64,000 nt of DNA from Ferdinandcohnia sp047246645 (GCF_047246645.1 NZ_JBFOKR010000011.1:109639-173638); one strand, 5' to 3'. Counted from the stretch's first letter, positions 42,427 to 51,053 are shown. Numbers and translations: made by a program. The notes: generated by a model from the letters alone, not told the origin.

Positions 42427-43392
42427 ATGATGAAAGTTGTTATCTTAGATGATTGGGAAGGATATTTTACTAATAGTCCAGAAATTAAACGATTACAGCA
42501 ACATTTTGAAGTACACATTTTCCATGATGAACCATCATATGAACAACTAAAAAGTAGAGTAATTGACGCAGATATTATCATTCCAATAAGAGAACGAACA
42601 TCGTTTACAAAGGATTTTTTAAAACAACTAAAAAAGATAAAACTTATTGCTCAGACAGGTGGTGGGATTGCTCATATAGACCTCGATGAAGCAAAACGAC
42701 TGCAAATACCTATTGCGACAACACCAGGTGGATCATCAGCTGTTGTAGAGTTAATATTTGGTTTTATCCTAACTTTTTCAAGGAATTTACAGATTCTTAA
42801 CCAGAATGTGAAAAAGGGTCACTGGCCACAGTCAATTGGGGTAGGTCTAGAAGGAAAAACAATTGGAATCATTGGACTAGGAAAAATCGGGTCTGGAGTA
42901 GCTAAAATAGCAAAAGCATTTAATATGAGAGTGATTGCATGGGGGCCACGACTTACGATGGAACGAGCAGCAAAACAAGATGTTACATACACATCCTTGG
43001 AACAATTATTAGCTGAATCACACTTTGTCGTAACCGCGGTAAGACTTGTTCCGGAAACCAAAAATCTTCTAACAAGCTACCACTTTAGTTTAATGAGAGA
43101 GGATGCCTTTTTTATTAATACCTCAAGAGGTGAAATAATTGATGAGAAGGCTTTATTGGATGTTTTAGTGAACAAAAAAATAGCTGGAGCGGGACTCGAT
43201 GTATTTTCTCACGAACCAATTCATCCAACACATCCATTGCTTCAAATAGATAATGTAATACTTTCTCCACATATTGGCTGGAAGACAGATAATATGTTTA
43301 ATCAATTTTTAAAAGTGTCCATAGATAATATCATTTCTTATATAATTGAACGAGAACCTAAAAGAATAATTAATCCTCAAGTATTACCTTAA
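42427..43392 (+). CDS. D-isomer-specific 2-hydroxyacid dehydrogenase
   Basis: 321 residues, NAD-dependent. Rossmann motif KTIGIIGLGKIGSGVAKIAK (residues ~141-160), TSRGEIIDEKALLDVL, and the catalytic Arg (AVRLVPETKN), Glu (SHEPIHPTHPL) and His (LSPHIGWKT). The closest functional class is phosphoglycerate dehydrogenase-like or other 2-hydroxyacid enzymes; the substrate cannot be assigned. Start could be ATG 42427 or 42430. Likely second gene of the operator-controlled unit. Confidence 0.85.
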   Translation: MMKVVILDDWEGYFTNSPEIKRLQQHFEVHIFHDEPSYEQLKSRVIDADIIIPIRERTSFTKDFLKQLKKIKLIAQTGGGIAHIDLDEAKRLQIPIATTPGGSSAVVELIFGFILTFSRNLQILNQNVKKGHWPQSIGVGLEGKTIGIIGLGKIGSGVAKIAKAFNMRVIAWGPRLTMERAAKQDVTYTSLEQLLAESHFVVTAVRLVPETKNLLTSYHFSLMREDAFFINTSRGEIIDEKALLDVLVNKKIAGAGLDVFSHEPIHPTHPLLQIDNVILSPHIGWKTDNMFNQFLKVSIDNIISYIIEREPKRIINPQVLP

Positions 43393-43420
43393 AACAAGTG
43401 AGAACTCTCAAATAAATGGA

Positions 43421-43447
43421 CGTGTAGTTTGTCTACACGTCCTCTTC
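43421..43447. terminator. Convergent terminator
   Basis: GGACGTGTAG / CTACACGTCC, perfect 10-bp stem with TTTGT loop. Confidence 0.75.
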
Positions 43448-43449
43448 AA

Positions 43450-44214
43450 TTACTTCATTTTTCTTCTAACAATTGGTCCTACTATAACATGTAAGAAAAT
43501 GTCACCCGTAAAATGAGAAATCATAGCAATTTCAATTCCATATTTCCAGTAAAGAAAACCAAATAAGACTCCAGGTATAGTATTAAGTAAAATTGTTCTA
43601 AAAATGACAAACGGAGTTTTACCAAATAAAGCTAATGCAGCAGGTAAGTGTCCAACACCAAAAAGCAAAGCAGCTAAAATAATCCCTATCCAATAAGAAA
43701 TCGAATCCAAACCAAGTAATGATGACAAATATACAAACAAAGTCATTAAAAATAGTCTTGTTAAAACTTCCTCTGATATTCCTCCGTATAAGGAAGCTAA
43801 TAAAGCTTGCCCTTTAGTAGGCTCTTCTGGGGAGTCTACTTTAGGCATTTTCTTACTAAAAGCCACATCTAGTCCAATTATGACCACAGCCACTAGAGCT
43901 CCTAGAATTGCGCTCAATAATATGATAGTTGGTACATGGTAAGGTATTGAAGTACCTGATAAAAAGCTATCAATAATCCACCAATTAAGGTCCACTTTAG
44001 GTGCTAAAAAAGTACCAATGAAAGAAGCAACTCCTAACAAAACTACACTTTGAAGAATACTAATCAGTTTTAATACAGAAGTAGGCGGTATTTTTTTTGT
44101 AGGGTTGTTCCTAGCGTCTTCTTCAATCCGTCCTTTAAGCATTTTAAATTGATATGGCATAACGGCAATTGCTCCAATTGAAGCAGCGATCCAAAATAGT
44201 AAAAAGATTGTCAT
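43450..44214 (-). CDS. CPBP-family intramembrane metalloprotease
   Basis: 254 residues, about eight membrane segments. The ABI/CPBP signatures are present: EE of GGISEEVLTRLFLMT (EExxxR), FGVGHLPAALALFG (FxxxH) and HFTGDIFLHVIVG (HxxxD/N). Family members process prenylated or membrane-bound substrates and some give bacteriocin immunity; no bacteriocin gene is adjacent here. It lies between two operator-controlled transcripts, on the opposite strand. Confidence 0.85.
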   Translation of the reverse strand: MTIFLLFWIAASIGAIAVMPYQFKMLKGRIEEDARNNPTKKIPPTSVLKLISILQSVVLLGVASFIGTFLAPKVDLNWWIIDSFLSGTSIPYHVPTIILLSAILGALVAVVIIGLDVAFSKKMPKVDSPEEPTKGQALLASLYGGISEEVLTRLFLMTLFVYLSSLLGLDSISYWIGIILAALLFGVGHLPAALALFGKTPFVIFRTILLNTIPGVLFGFLYWKYGIEIAMISHFTGDIFLHVIVGPIVRRKMK

Positions 44215-44308
44215 TCATATGTCCCCCTTGATTTAACTCGTTTCTATTTATTATTTCGCACATAGTACGGTTGAAATAGGAAAAAAGTTCAAAAAAAGTT
44301 TAAAAATA

Positions 44309-44338
44309 TTGACTGTACTAACAGTCGTTAGCTATAAT
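44309..44338 (+). promoter_or_regulatory. Promoter with embedded repressor-type operator (site 2)
   Basis: TTGACT (44309-44314), 18 bp, TATAAT (44333-44338). The spacer contains ACTAAC-AGTC-GTTAGC (44317-44332) abutting -10, the same arrangement as at 42098-42113; an overlapping GACTGT-ACTA-ACAGTC palindrome occupies 44311-44326. It reads toward 44422. Confidence 0.75.
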
Positions 44339-44421
44339 CGCGATATGTTAACAGTAATTGGTTTGTATGTTCAGAGATAAATAGAATAATTGAATTATAT
44401 CTACCATAAGGTGGGGGAAAC

Positions 44422-44769
44422 TTGGAAATATTACCTTGTCAGGGTTGCAAGGGCTTATGTTGTGGTCCTGTTCCCGTCTCAAAAAAAGAACTAATCAAAA
44501 TAAAGAAGAAAATAAAAAGGATGCCTAAGATTCAAAGAGAAAGACTTGAAAGACAGAGTCGTTTTTATGGAACCTGTATGTTTTATGATTTAGAAAACGA
44601 TAAATGTGGTATTTATTCAGTCCGCCCAGAAATCTGTAAGAAATTTGGCTATTTTAAGGGGTTAGAATGCTTTCGAAAACCTGAAATTGCCCAAGAAAGC
44701 CTGCCTCGTATTCAAGAAGAAGTAGTTGGTATTTTATCAATTGATTTTACATGGAAGGAATTTAAATAA
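44422..44769 (+). CDS. YkgJ-type cysteine-cluster protein
   Basis: 115 residues. Eight-cysteine-type zinc/iron-chelating cluster: LPCQGCKGLCCGPVPVSKKE, FYGTCMFYDLENDKCGIYSV, RPEICKKFG and GLECFRKP. Such proteins bind Fe-S or Zn; roles are unclear, some are linked to oxygenase maturation. TTG start at 44422 after AGGTGGGGG. The phosphotransferase gene follows 15 bp later. Confidence 0.8.
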   Translation: MEILPCQGCKGLCCGPVPVSKKELIKIKKKIKRMPKIQRERLERQSRFYGTCMFYDLENDKCGIYSVRPEICKKFGYFKGLECFRKPEIAQESLPRIQEEVVGILSIDFTWKEFK

Positions 44770-44784
44770 GATGAGGTATATAAA

Positions 44785-45786
44785 ATGCTGAAAGAAATTG
44801 AAGAAATTTTTAACGACAAAATCGTCGAGCACTTTTCGAAATGCTATCAGTTTAAAAAAGAAAAACTACTTTATATTGGTGGTTTTGATAGTTTCGTATA
44901 TGAATATAATGATGACTATAAGAGCTATATCCTAAAAATAACTCATAGTATACGTAGAAAACTAAGTGAAATGCTTTGTGAAATTGACTGGATTAAACAT
45001 ATTTCTTCTAATGGGGTTGCAATCTCTGAAGTAATAAAATCAAAACATGGTAATACGGTAGAGAAATTCGGTAATGAAAATTCTTATTTCTTAGCAGTGG
45101 TATATGAAAAGGCTCCAGGTGTAACTGCAAATCAAGATAATTGGAATAAAGAACTATTTGAAGAATGGGGAAGAGTTACGGGGAAAATTCATTTTCATAC
45201 AAAAACGTATCAACCCAAAAACATTGAATGGAAAAGAAAAATGTGGTTCGAGGAAGATTACATAAATATAGAAAAGTATATCCCATCCAGGGAAACAGGG
45301 GTAATTAGTAGAGCTAAAGTGTTAATAAAAAAAATTAATGACATACCACGTACAAACGATAATTATGGGGTAATACATGGTGATTTACATTATTTGAATT
45401 TTAACTTGTCTAATAATAAAATTACCTTATTTGATTGTGACGATATTTCGTATAATTACTTTATAAATGATCTTGCAGTTATTTTATTCTATGCGTATTG
45501 GAAACCTCTGAATGAATTTGAGGATAGCGACAGGTTCATTGAAGAGTTTTTATCAGCTTTTCTAAAGGGGTATGAAAAAGAGAATACCTTTAAGTATGAA
45601 TGGTTCAACACTATACATGACTTTCTGATGCTGCGGCATATCATACAATATATAGCGTTTATTCAATCTGTGAACATTAGTTGTATGTCAGATGCTGAAA
45701 TGAATTATAAAAAAATTATGCAAAAAATAATAGAAGAGAACTTACCAATTATCGATTATGACTTTACCTCGTTTCGACTTATATGA
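44785..45786 (+). CDS. Phosphotransferase of the APH/choline-kinase family
   Basis: 333 residues. Nucleotide site YSIGGFDSFVYEY-like N-lobe (YIGGFDSFVYEYNDDYKSYI), catalytic loop VIHGDLHYLNFNL (HGDxxxxN) and metal Asp in ITLFDCDDISYNYFINDLAV. It phosphorylates a small molecule of unknown identity (homoserine-kinase-II-like proteins have the same layout). Probably co-transcribed with the YkgJ gene from promoter 44309. Confidence 0.8.
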   Translation: MLKEIEEIFNDKIVEHFSKCYQFKKEKLLYIGGFDSFVYEYNDDYKSYILKITHSIRRKLSEMLCEIDWIKHISSNGVAISEVIKSKHGNTVEKFGNENSYFLAVVYEKAPGVTANQDNWNKELFEEWGRVTGKIHFHTKTYQPKNIEWKRKMWFEEDYINIEKYIPSRETGVISRAKVLIKKINDIPRTNDNYGVIHGDLHYLNFNLSNNKITLFDCDDISYNYFINDLAVILFYAYWKPLNEFEDSDRFIEEFLSAFLKGYEKENTFKYEWFNTIHDFLMLRHIIQYIAFIQSVNISCMSDAEMNYKKIMQKIIEENLPIIDYDFTSFRLI

Positions 45787-45793
45787 AAGAAAT

Positions 45794-45829
45794 AAAAAAG
45801 ACAGACTCAAAATTGAGTCTGTCTTTTGA
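45794..45829. terminator. Bidirectional terminator before csp
   Basis: AAAAGACAGACTCAA / TTGAGTCTGTCTTTT. Confidence 0.9.
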
Positions 45830-45839
45830 AAAGCATTAA

Positions 45840-46040
45840 TTATGCTTTGTTTACGTTAGCAGCTTGGTCGCCACGGTTACCTTGAGTGATTTCAAAAGTA
45901 ACTTTTTGGCCTTCTTCTAAAGTTTTGAAGCCTTCGCCTTGGATAGCTGAGAAGTGAACGAATACATCGTCTCCACCTTCGCGCTCGATGAAACCGAAAC
46001 CTTTTTCTGCGTTAAACCATTTTACTGTACCTTCAAACAT
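45840..46040 (-). CDS. Cold shock protein
   Basis: 66 residues, a complete cold-shock OB fold: MFEGTVKWFNAEKGFGFIER (RNP1 KGFGFIE), DDVFVHFSAIQGEGF (RNP2 VFVHF) and FEITQGNRGDQAANV. RNA chaperone of the CspB/C/D group; the exact paralogue cannot be fixed. The start is ATG 46038-46040 after AGGAGG; the frame is open further up but without a site. Confidence 0.92.
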   Translation of the reverse strand: MFEGTVKWFNAEKGFGFIEREGGDDVFVHFSAIQGEGFKTLEEGQKVTFEITQGNRGDQAANVNKA

Positions 46041-46541
46041 GTTTGTTGCCTCCTCGTGTGAATACCACACTTTTTTAATACTATTCTTGCTTATTAATTA
46101 TATCCAGGCGAAAAAGCTTTCCCTACATACCGAACAAACAAAAATAATTCTCTTTTAGAATAACAGAAATTTAGTTTACAAGCAAATGGGAAAAATTATG
46201 TACTACTAGACATGACTTACTTAATGCTTTATGTATGTGGCTTTAAACAACTTCAGTAACAACGGATAAAATTTTTCGTCAAATTTTTTATTTTGTAATT
46301 CGAAAACTTCACCTTGTTAATTTCCACTATGATGTAAAAAACGTATCCAATTCGTGTCGTTTCGGTACAAACTATATAAAAATATATTATTATAACAATC
46401 GCTATTTGCATTATCTGTACAACTCTAGTATAATTGGAATTTGTATTTTTGATGTAAGAAACGTAAACATTTTCTATTTTTACCATATAAATGGGAGTAT
46501 GTTTGTTTCGAGATAAAAAAATATAATGAAAGGTGTTTATT
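46041..46541. promoter_or_regulatory. Intergenic region: csp leader and a divergent promoter
   Basis: No gene seen. On the minus strand the csp leader has a hairpin GTGTG-GTATT-CACAC (46056-46070) just before the ribosome site, and a TATAAT at 46097-46102. On the plus strand TTGCAT (46406-46411), 17 bp, TATAAT (46429-46434) is a good sigma-A promoter for the gene at 46542, leaving a ~100-nt leader. The rest is AT-rich. Confidence 0.6.
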
Positions 46542-47060
46542 ATGTATTTTGATAGTTTGCTAATGAGAGAGGATCTTAAGAAGAACCCATCAGAGGTCAA
46601 ACAAGATTTGGAGGACCTTCAATTTCAGGTATTTCGCATGCAGGAAAACATGAAGGAAATTTCCAAGAAACATCAAATATTAGGAATTGACCAATCTAAA
46701 GAAGAAAAATGGGTTATTGTCTCTGCAAAAGATGATGGGAACCTTTGTCAGATCATGGTTCATGATTGTGAATCAGCTTACAAAGGAAATTGGGATTTTT
46801 CCCTCCAAGCTAAATATACTGAGGATAATGAAATCCACATCGGTGATATAAAGGGCCCTGCAAATAAAGGATATGGATCAATCTGTATTAATCATCTAAA
46901 AGAAATTGCACGTGAACAAAATATTCCTGTCATTACAGGTGATATTGCTAAAAGAGATTGGGGTCATGTGGACCGCTTAATACATTTTTATGAAAAACAT
47001 GATTTTGATGTGGAAATCGATCCTGCCACAAAATCAGGAGAGATTGTCTGGGAAGACTGA
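46542..47060 (+). CDS. GNAT-like protein with N-terminal coiled segment
   Basis: 172 residues. Residues ~1-45 form a charged coiled helix (MYFDSLLMREDLKKNPSEVK). The remainder looks like an acetyltransferase fold: QIMVHDCESAYKGNWDFSLQ, IGDIKGPANKGYGSICINHL (equivalent to the acetyl-CoA loop) and VDRLIHFYEKHDFDVEID near the end. Fold assignment moderate, substrate unknown. GAAAGGTG precedes ATG 46542. Confidence 0.6.
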   Translation: MYFDSLLMREDLKKNPSEVKQDLEDLQFQVFRMQENMKEISKKHQILGIDQSKEEKWVIVSAKDDGNLCQIMVHDCESAYKGNWDFSLQAKYTEDNEIHIGDIKGPANKGYGSICINHLKEIAREQNIPVITGDIAKRDWGHVDRLIHFYEKHDFDVEIDPATKSGEIVWED

Positions 47061-47079
47061 ATCTAAATAATTCTGTATT

Positions 47080-47122
47080 GACCTGTTACAATAGGTGTAG
47101 CAGGTCATTTTATTTTTTAAAA
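47080..47122 (+). terminator. Terminator after the GNAT-like gene
   Basis: TGACCTG / CAGGTCA followed by TTTTATTTTTT. Confidence 0.75.
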
Positions 47123-47198
47123 AATAATCAGCAGTGACATTAAAATAAGAGTTATACTTACCTAGAATGAAATTAACGTAAAAGATTAGGTGGAAAAT

Positions 47199-47819
47199 AT
47201 GAAGGTATTGATAAAAGGAATAGTACTAGCAGTTGCTGCATGTATACAAGGCTGTGCAATGGCAATTTTTTTATTTCCTCATTATATCCCCACAGGTGGG
47301 GCAGCAAGTGTATCTGTATTATTAAATTTTATTCTAAAAGTGCCTTTCGAATTAACGCTCTGGCTATTAAACGCAGGACTACTATTTGCCGCAATGAAAT
47401 GGCTGGGAAAGGGTTCAGCCTTATGGACACTATACTGTGTTACAATTACATCTACTACAATCAAGATGCTAACTCCATTTTCTACGGAACCTTTTTCAAA
47501 TGTTGTCTTAGACTTAATTATTGGCTCTTTGGTATTTGGAATTGGAATAGGTATCTTATTTAGAATGGGTGCGTCTTCTGGAGGAATGGATATTCTTGCG
47601 TTACTAATTTCGAAGGTAAAAGGTTACCCTCCTGGTAAAACACTTTTTGTTATAAATGGGTCAATCTTAGTAATAACTGGTATTGTGGTAGATTGGAAGA
47701 TTATATTATTTGCAATAGCCGGACAGTACATTAGCACGTTTATGCTAGATTTCATTTGCAAAATAAAGATACAACACAAGCTAAGTGAGCAAAAAAATAT
47801 AGTAGACCAAAACATATAG
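47199..47819 (+). CDS. YitT family membrane protein
   Basis: 206 residues, five to six membrane segments with the YitT/DUF161 features FLFPHYIPTGGAASVSVLLN, LNAGLLFAAMKWLGKG, MGASSGGMDILALLISKVKG. Several Bacillus paralogues exist (YitT, YpjC, YqfU) with no defined transport substrate. The usual C-terminal DUF2179 domain is missing: the protein ends soon after the last helix. ATG 47199 follows AGGTGG. Confidence 0.8.
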   Translation: MKVLIKGIVLAVAACIQGCAMAIFLFPHYIPTGGAASVSVLLNFILKVPFELTLWLLNAGLLFAAMKWLGKGSALWTLYCVTITSTTIKMLTPFSTEPFSNVVLDLIIGSLVFGIGIGILFRMGASSGGMDILALLISKVKGYPPGKTLFVINGSILVITGIVVDWKIILFAIAGQYISTFMLDFICKIKIQHKLSEQKNIVDQNI

Positions 47820-47823
47820 ATTA

Positions 47824-47850
47824 AAAGCCTTGGGTTTATCCAAGGCTTTA
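47824..47850. terminator. Convergent terminator
   Basis: AAAGCCTTGG / CCAAGGCTTT (47824-47833 and 47840-47849). Confidence 0.85.
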
Positions 47851-47858
47851 CTTAATTG

Positions 47859-48134
47859 TTATGCTCTTTTATCTTTGTCCATATACTCCTTAATCTTACG
47901 TTCTTCCCAGTCTGCGCCAAACCCACTATAAAACAACGTTGAAATCCCGTGAACTAGAACTCCAATACCCCAGCCGCCTAAAGGATATAAAAACCACCAA
48001 TTTCCTGCATCCGAACTTAGATTAATAAAAAACAACATAATGTTAACTCCGATATAGACTAATAGATGAATATAAAATGCTTTTAAATTTTGCACTTTCT
48101 TTTTTGCTCGTAAATAATGCTCATCTCTTTCCAT
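47859..48134 (-). CDS. 2TM-domain protein
   Basis: 91 residues. Cytoplasmic RAKKKVQNLKAFYIHLLVYI opening, two membrane helices, WWFLYPLGGWGIGVLVHGIS and a charged tail WEERKIKEYMDKDKRA: the pattern of the 2TM family, often attached to histidine kinases or standing alone. Function unknown. ATG 48132-48134 is 9 bp after AAAGGGG; a TTG at 48143 abuts that site. Confidence 0.8.
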   Translation of the reverse strand: MERDEHYLRAKKKVQNLKAFYIHLLVYIGVNIMLFFINLSSDAGNWWFLYPLGGWGIGVLVHGISTLFYSGFGADWEERKIKEYMDKDKRA

Positions 48135-48224
48135 CTTAGGCAACCCCTTTGAGTAATATATAGAAATTATAACCTAAAAAGGTATATTTTGTAATAAAAT
48201 AATCAGATGAGATATACGTTATAG

Positions 48225-48391
48225 CGAAAAGTTGGTAAGCGTGTATCGCAAGAGGCAAATGCGAAGCACACTTTAGAAATTGGTGGAGCGTGTACCGAAA
48301 GAGCCGGATGCGATACACACTTTTGCAAAAAGTAAAAGAAAGTGTGTCGCAAGAGACAGATCCAATACAGTCTTGAAAGAAAAAGTAAATG
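48225..48391. repeat. Tandem array C, ~50-bp hairpin units
   Basis: Three units start GCGTGTATCG (48239), GCGTGTACCG (48288) and AAGTGTGTCGC (48340): steps of 49 and 52 bp. Each has GTGTA(T)CGC ... GCGATACAC-type inverted arms around GAGRCNRATG, most complete in unit 2 (48290-48320), then an A-rich linker. Non-coding. The design parallels array A though the sequence differs. Confidence 0.7.
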
Positions 48392-48478
48392 GGCGTTACC
48401 GCATGATTTTCCTATCTATACAATATATAAAGGAAACTGTATAATACAAAGTAAACCAATAAGATAGGTGTGAATAAA

Positions 48479-48904
48479 ATGAGTGAAAAGGTTCGTTCGA
48501 TTCCGAGGCCACTTGTTAAGTTGAACCAGTGGGTGATTGTAAGTAGTGTCGTACTAACATGGCTAACTAATTTTGAATATATATTGCTAATTCCTTTATT
48601 GTCAGGATTAATGGGGATTTTTTTCAGATATAATCCGATTATGCAGATAGGAAAAGTGTTCCTTAAAAAAGAACTCTCTAGCTATATTCCTGAGGATTGG
48701 GAGCAACAGCAATTTAATCAGAAAATCGCAGTCATTTGTTTAGGTGCTGGATTTGTAGGATTTTTGGCAGGCTGGGAGACAGTTGGTTATATCTTTACAA
48801 TTCTAGTTGCTATTGCAGCTTTCATAGCAATTCTTGGTTTTTGTATTGGCTGCTTTATTCACTATCAATGGAAGCAATTTCAATATAAAAGAACGGTTCA
48901 GTAA
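48479..48904 (+). CDS. DUF4395 membrane protein
   Basis: 141 residues with four hydrophobic segments. Opening SIPRPLVKLNQWVIVSSVVL and closing ILGFCIGCFIHYQWKQF (CxGCxxxY motif) match DUF4395, often found beside thioredoxin-like or sulfur-metabolism genes in other bacteria but standing alone here. ATG 48479 follows ATAGGTG. Terminator at 48911. Confidence 0.75.
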   Translation: MSEKVRSIPRPLVKLNQWVIVSSVVLTWLTNFEYILLIPLLSGLMGIFFRYNPIMQIGKVFLKKELSSYIPEDWEQQQFNQKIAVICLGAGFVGFLAGWETVGYIFTILVAIAAFIAILGFCIGCFIHYQWKQFQYKRTVQ

Positions 48905-48910
48905 TAAGAT

Positions 48911-48944
48911 AAGAGGAAGCTTCCTTATTGGAAGCATCCTCTTT
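48911..48944. terminator. Convergent terminator DUF4395/aldehyde dehydrogenase
   Basis: AGAGGAAGCTTCC / GGAAGCATCCTCT then TTCTT. Confidence 0.8.
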
Positions 48945-48953
48945 CTTCATCTA

Positions 48954-50438
48954 TTAATTCATTGCAACCCATACACTCTTAACTTCTGTATAATTGTTTA
49001 GTGCATATGATCCCATTTCACGGCCAATTCCAGACTGCTTATATCCTCCAAATGGTGAAGCAGCATCGAAGGCATTATAGCAGTTTACCCAAACTGTACC
49101 TGCACGTAGGTTGTTAGCAACATAATGTGCTTTTGCGACATCACGTGTCCATACGCCAGCAGCAAGACCATATTCTGAGTTATTAGCACGTGCAATTAGC
49201 TCGTCTAAATCCTCATAAGGCATTGCAGAAATTACTGGCCCGAAAATTTCTTCCTTAGCAATTGTCATTTCGTCTTTAACGTTAGCGAAAATAGTAGGAG
49301 ATACGAAATAACCTTCTTCATATGGATTCGTTCCACCTACTAGTAACTCAGCGCCTTCGTTTAGTCCTTTTTCAATATAACCAAGAACGCGTTTTTGTTG
49401 CTCGATGGAAACAAGTGGCCCAATCTCTGTATCAGCATGTAGGCCAGCACCTTGTTTAATTTTCTCTGCATGGCTTACCATATCTGCAACTACATTATCA
49501 AATTGCTTCTTTTGAATAAATACACGGGAACCTGCACAGCAAACCTGGCCCTGATTAAACATAACCCCATTTAGAGCACCAGGAATGGCTTTTGAGAGAT
49601 CTGCATCCGGTAAAATAATGTTTGGAGATTTCCCTCCTAATTCAAGGGTAACGCGCTTCAACGTTTTGGAGGCTCTCTCCATAATGAGCTTACCAACTTC
49701 GGTTGAACCAGTGAACGCAATCTTATCAACCTGTGGATGATCAACTAGTGGTTGACCCGCAGATTCACCAAAACCAGGAACTATATTAATTACTCCCTTA
49801 GGGAAACCAGCTTCTTCAATTAACTCAGCTAAATAGAGTACAGAAAGTGGCGTTTGCTCGGCAGGTTTTAATACAACTGTACAACCAGTCGCAAGAGCAG
49901 CTCCCAACTTCCACATAGCCATTAATAATGGGAAATTCCAAGGAATGATTTGTCCAACAACACCAACAGCTTCATGACGAGTGTAATTAAAATATGGTCC
50001 ATTAACTGGAATAGTCTGACCAACAATCTTTGTAGACCAACCGGCATAATAACGCATATGTTCAATAGCAAGAGGGATATCAGCATTTGACGTTTCGCGA
50101 ATTGGCTTACCATTATCCAATGTTTCTAATTGTGCTAGTTCATCTTTATGTAACTCCATTAAATCTGCAAGTTTATACATAATGCGGCTTCTCTCGGCAG
50201 CACTCATTTTGGACCAAGGTCCTTCGTCGAATGCCTTACGAGCTGCTTTGACAGCACGGTCGATATCTTCTGGACCTGCTTCAGCGACAGTTGCGAGCAC
50301 TTCTCCAGTTGCAGGATTATATGTCTCGAATGTCTTTTCTGATAGACTATCTACAAATTCACCATTAATGTAAAGCTTCTTAGTTCCAGTTAAAAATGCA
50401 TCTACCTTTTCTCGTAATCCGAATATTAATTGGTCCAT
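48954..50438 (-). CDS. dhaS: Aldehyde dehydrogenase (DhaS-like)
   Basis: 494 residues, NAD-dependent. NAD loop FTGSTEVGKLIMERA, catalytic Glu in LELGGKSPNIILPD, catalytic Cys in FNQGQVCCAGSRVFI, and C-terminal PFGGYKQSGIGREMG. The N-terminal LYINGEFVDSLSEKTFETYN is typical of the DhaS/retinal-dehydrogenase-like group that oxidises aliphatic aldehydes. AAAGGAGGAAG precedes the ATG. A perfect-consensus CcpA cre site lies 44 bp upstream, so catabolite repression is expected. Confidence 0.9.
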   Translation of the reverse strand: MDQLIFGLREKVDAFLTGTKKLYINGEFVDSLSEKTFETYNPATGEVLATVAEAGPEDIDRAVKAARKAFDEGPWSKMSAAERSRIMYKLADLMELHKDELAQLETLDNGKPIRETSNADIPLAIEHMRYYAGWSTKIVGQTIPVNGPYFNYTRHEAVGVVGQIIPWNFPLLMAMWKLGAALATGCTVVLKPAEQTPLSVLYLAELIEEAGFPKGVINIVPGFGESAGQPLVDHPQVDKIAFTGSTEVGKLIMERASKTLKRVTLELGGKSPNIILPDADLSKAIPGALNGVMFNQGQVCCAGSRVFIQKKQFDNVVADMVSHAEKIKQGAGLHADTEIGPLVSIEQQKRVLGYIEKGLNEGAELLVGGTNPYEEGYFVSPTIFANVKDEMTIAKEEIFGPVISAMPYEDLDELIARANNSEYGLAAGVWTRDVAKAHYVANNLRAGTVWVNCYNAFDAASPFGGYKQSGIGREMGSYALNNYTEVKSVWVAMN

Positions 50439-50481
50439 CTTCTTCCTCCTTTGAGTAAATCAATTCAACATAAGCATTATA

Positions 50482-50495
50482 TGATAACGCTTACA
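50482..50495 (-). promoter_or_regulatory. CcpA cre site upstream of dhaS
   Basis: TGATAACGCTTACA satisfies every fixed position of the cre consensus TGWNANCGNTNWCA. On the minus strand it lies just before TATAAT (ATCATATAATGC), overlapping the promoter, which suggests repression. Confidence 0.75.
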
Positions 50496-50576
50496 ATACT
50501 ATGGTATCATTATGAAAATCTACTAATCAATAAATACTAGTATAAAAATTCTGATAATTACTGACAGTATTTTTAG

Positions 50577-50612
50577 ACAAAAAAATGGCCAATGGGTAAT
50601 AAACCATTGGCA
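50577..50612 (-). terminator. Terminator of the universal stress protein gene
   Basis: GCCAATGG / CCATTGGC stem (50588-50595 and 50604-50611) with T-run on the minus strand. Confidence 0.85.
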
Positions 50613-50630
50613 TTATTTATTATAACGTCT

Positions 50631-51053
50631 CTATGGAACGATTGTTACTGGACAAGGTGCATCGTGAAGCACTCTGTAACTAACACTGCCTAAAACAGTC
50701 CGCTTTATAGCTCCTAATCCCCGGTAACCCATAATGATATTCGTTGCTTGAATGTTTATTGCCTCGCTGCATATTTCAGTTCCAGGGTCACCAATACGCA
50801 AAGTTGTTTTGACAGGAATATCGAATGTGTCGGTGACAAGCAATGCCTTTTCAAGGGCAGCTTCACTTAATTCCCGTTGGTATTCTTTGATTTGTTCTTG
50901 TGCTACAAATCTTTTTACATTTGGGGTCTTATAGCTAGGTTGAACATTTAAAAGTACTATTTCTGTTTCTCGGTCGGTAGCTAAAGATAAAGCATAGCGT
51001 AACGCTTTAATAGAATGCTCAGAACCATCAACAGGTACTAATAATCTATTCAT
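50631..51053 (-). CDS. Universal stress protein (UspA family)
   Basis: 140 residues. RLLVPVDGSEHSIKALRYAL at the start; ATP-binding-type C-terminal motif MGYRGLGAIKRTVLGSVSYR and VLHDAPCPVTIVP. The G-2xG-9xG(S/T) pattern (GYRGLGAIKRTVLGSVS) suggests a nucleotide-binding Usp such as YxiE/NhaX. Monocistronic. Confidence 0.88.
   Translation of the reverse strand: MNRLLVPVDGSEHSIKALRYALSLATDRETEIVLLNVQPSYKTPNVKRFVAQEQIKEYQRELSEAALEKALLVTDTFDIPVKTTLRIGDPGTEICSEAINIQATNIIMGYRGLGAIKRTVLGSVSYRVLHDAPCPVTIVP

Noticed and set aside
46253..46600. 115-residue minus-strand frame
   Set aside because: AT-rich, hydrophobic low-complexity translation; overlaps the promoter and start of the gene at 46542.
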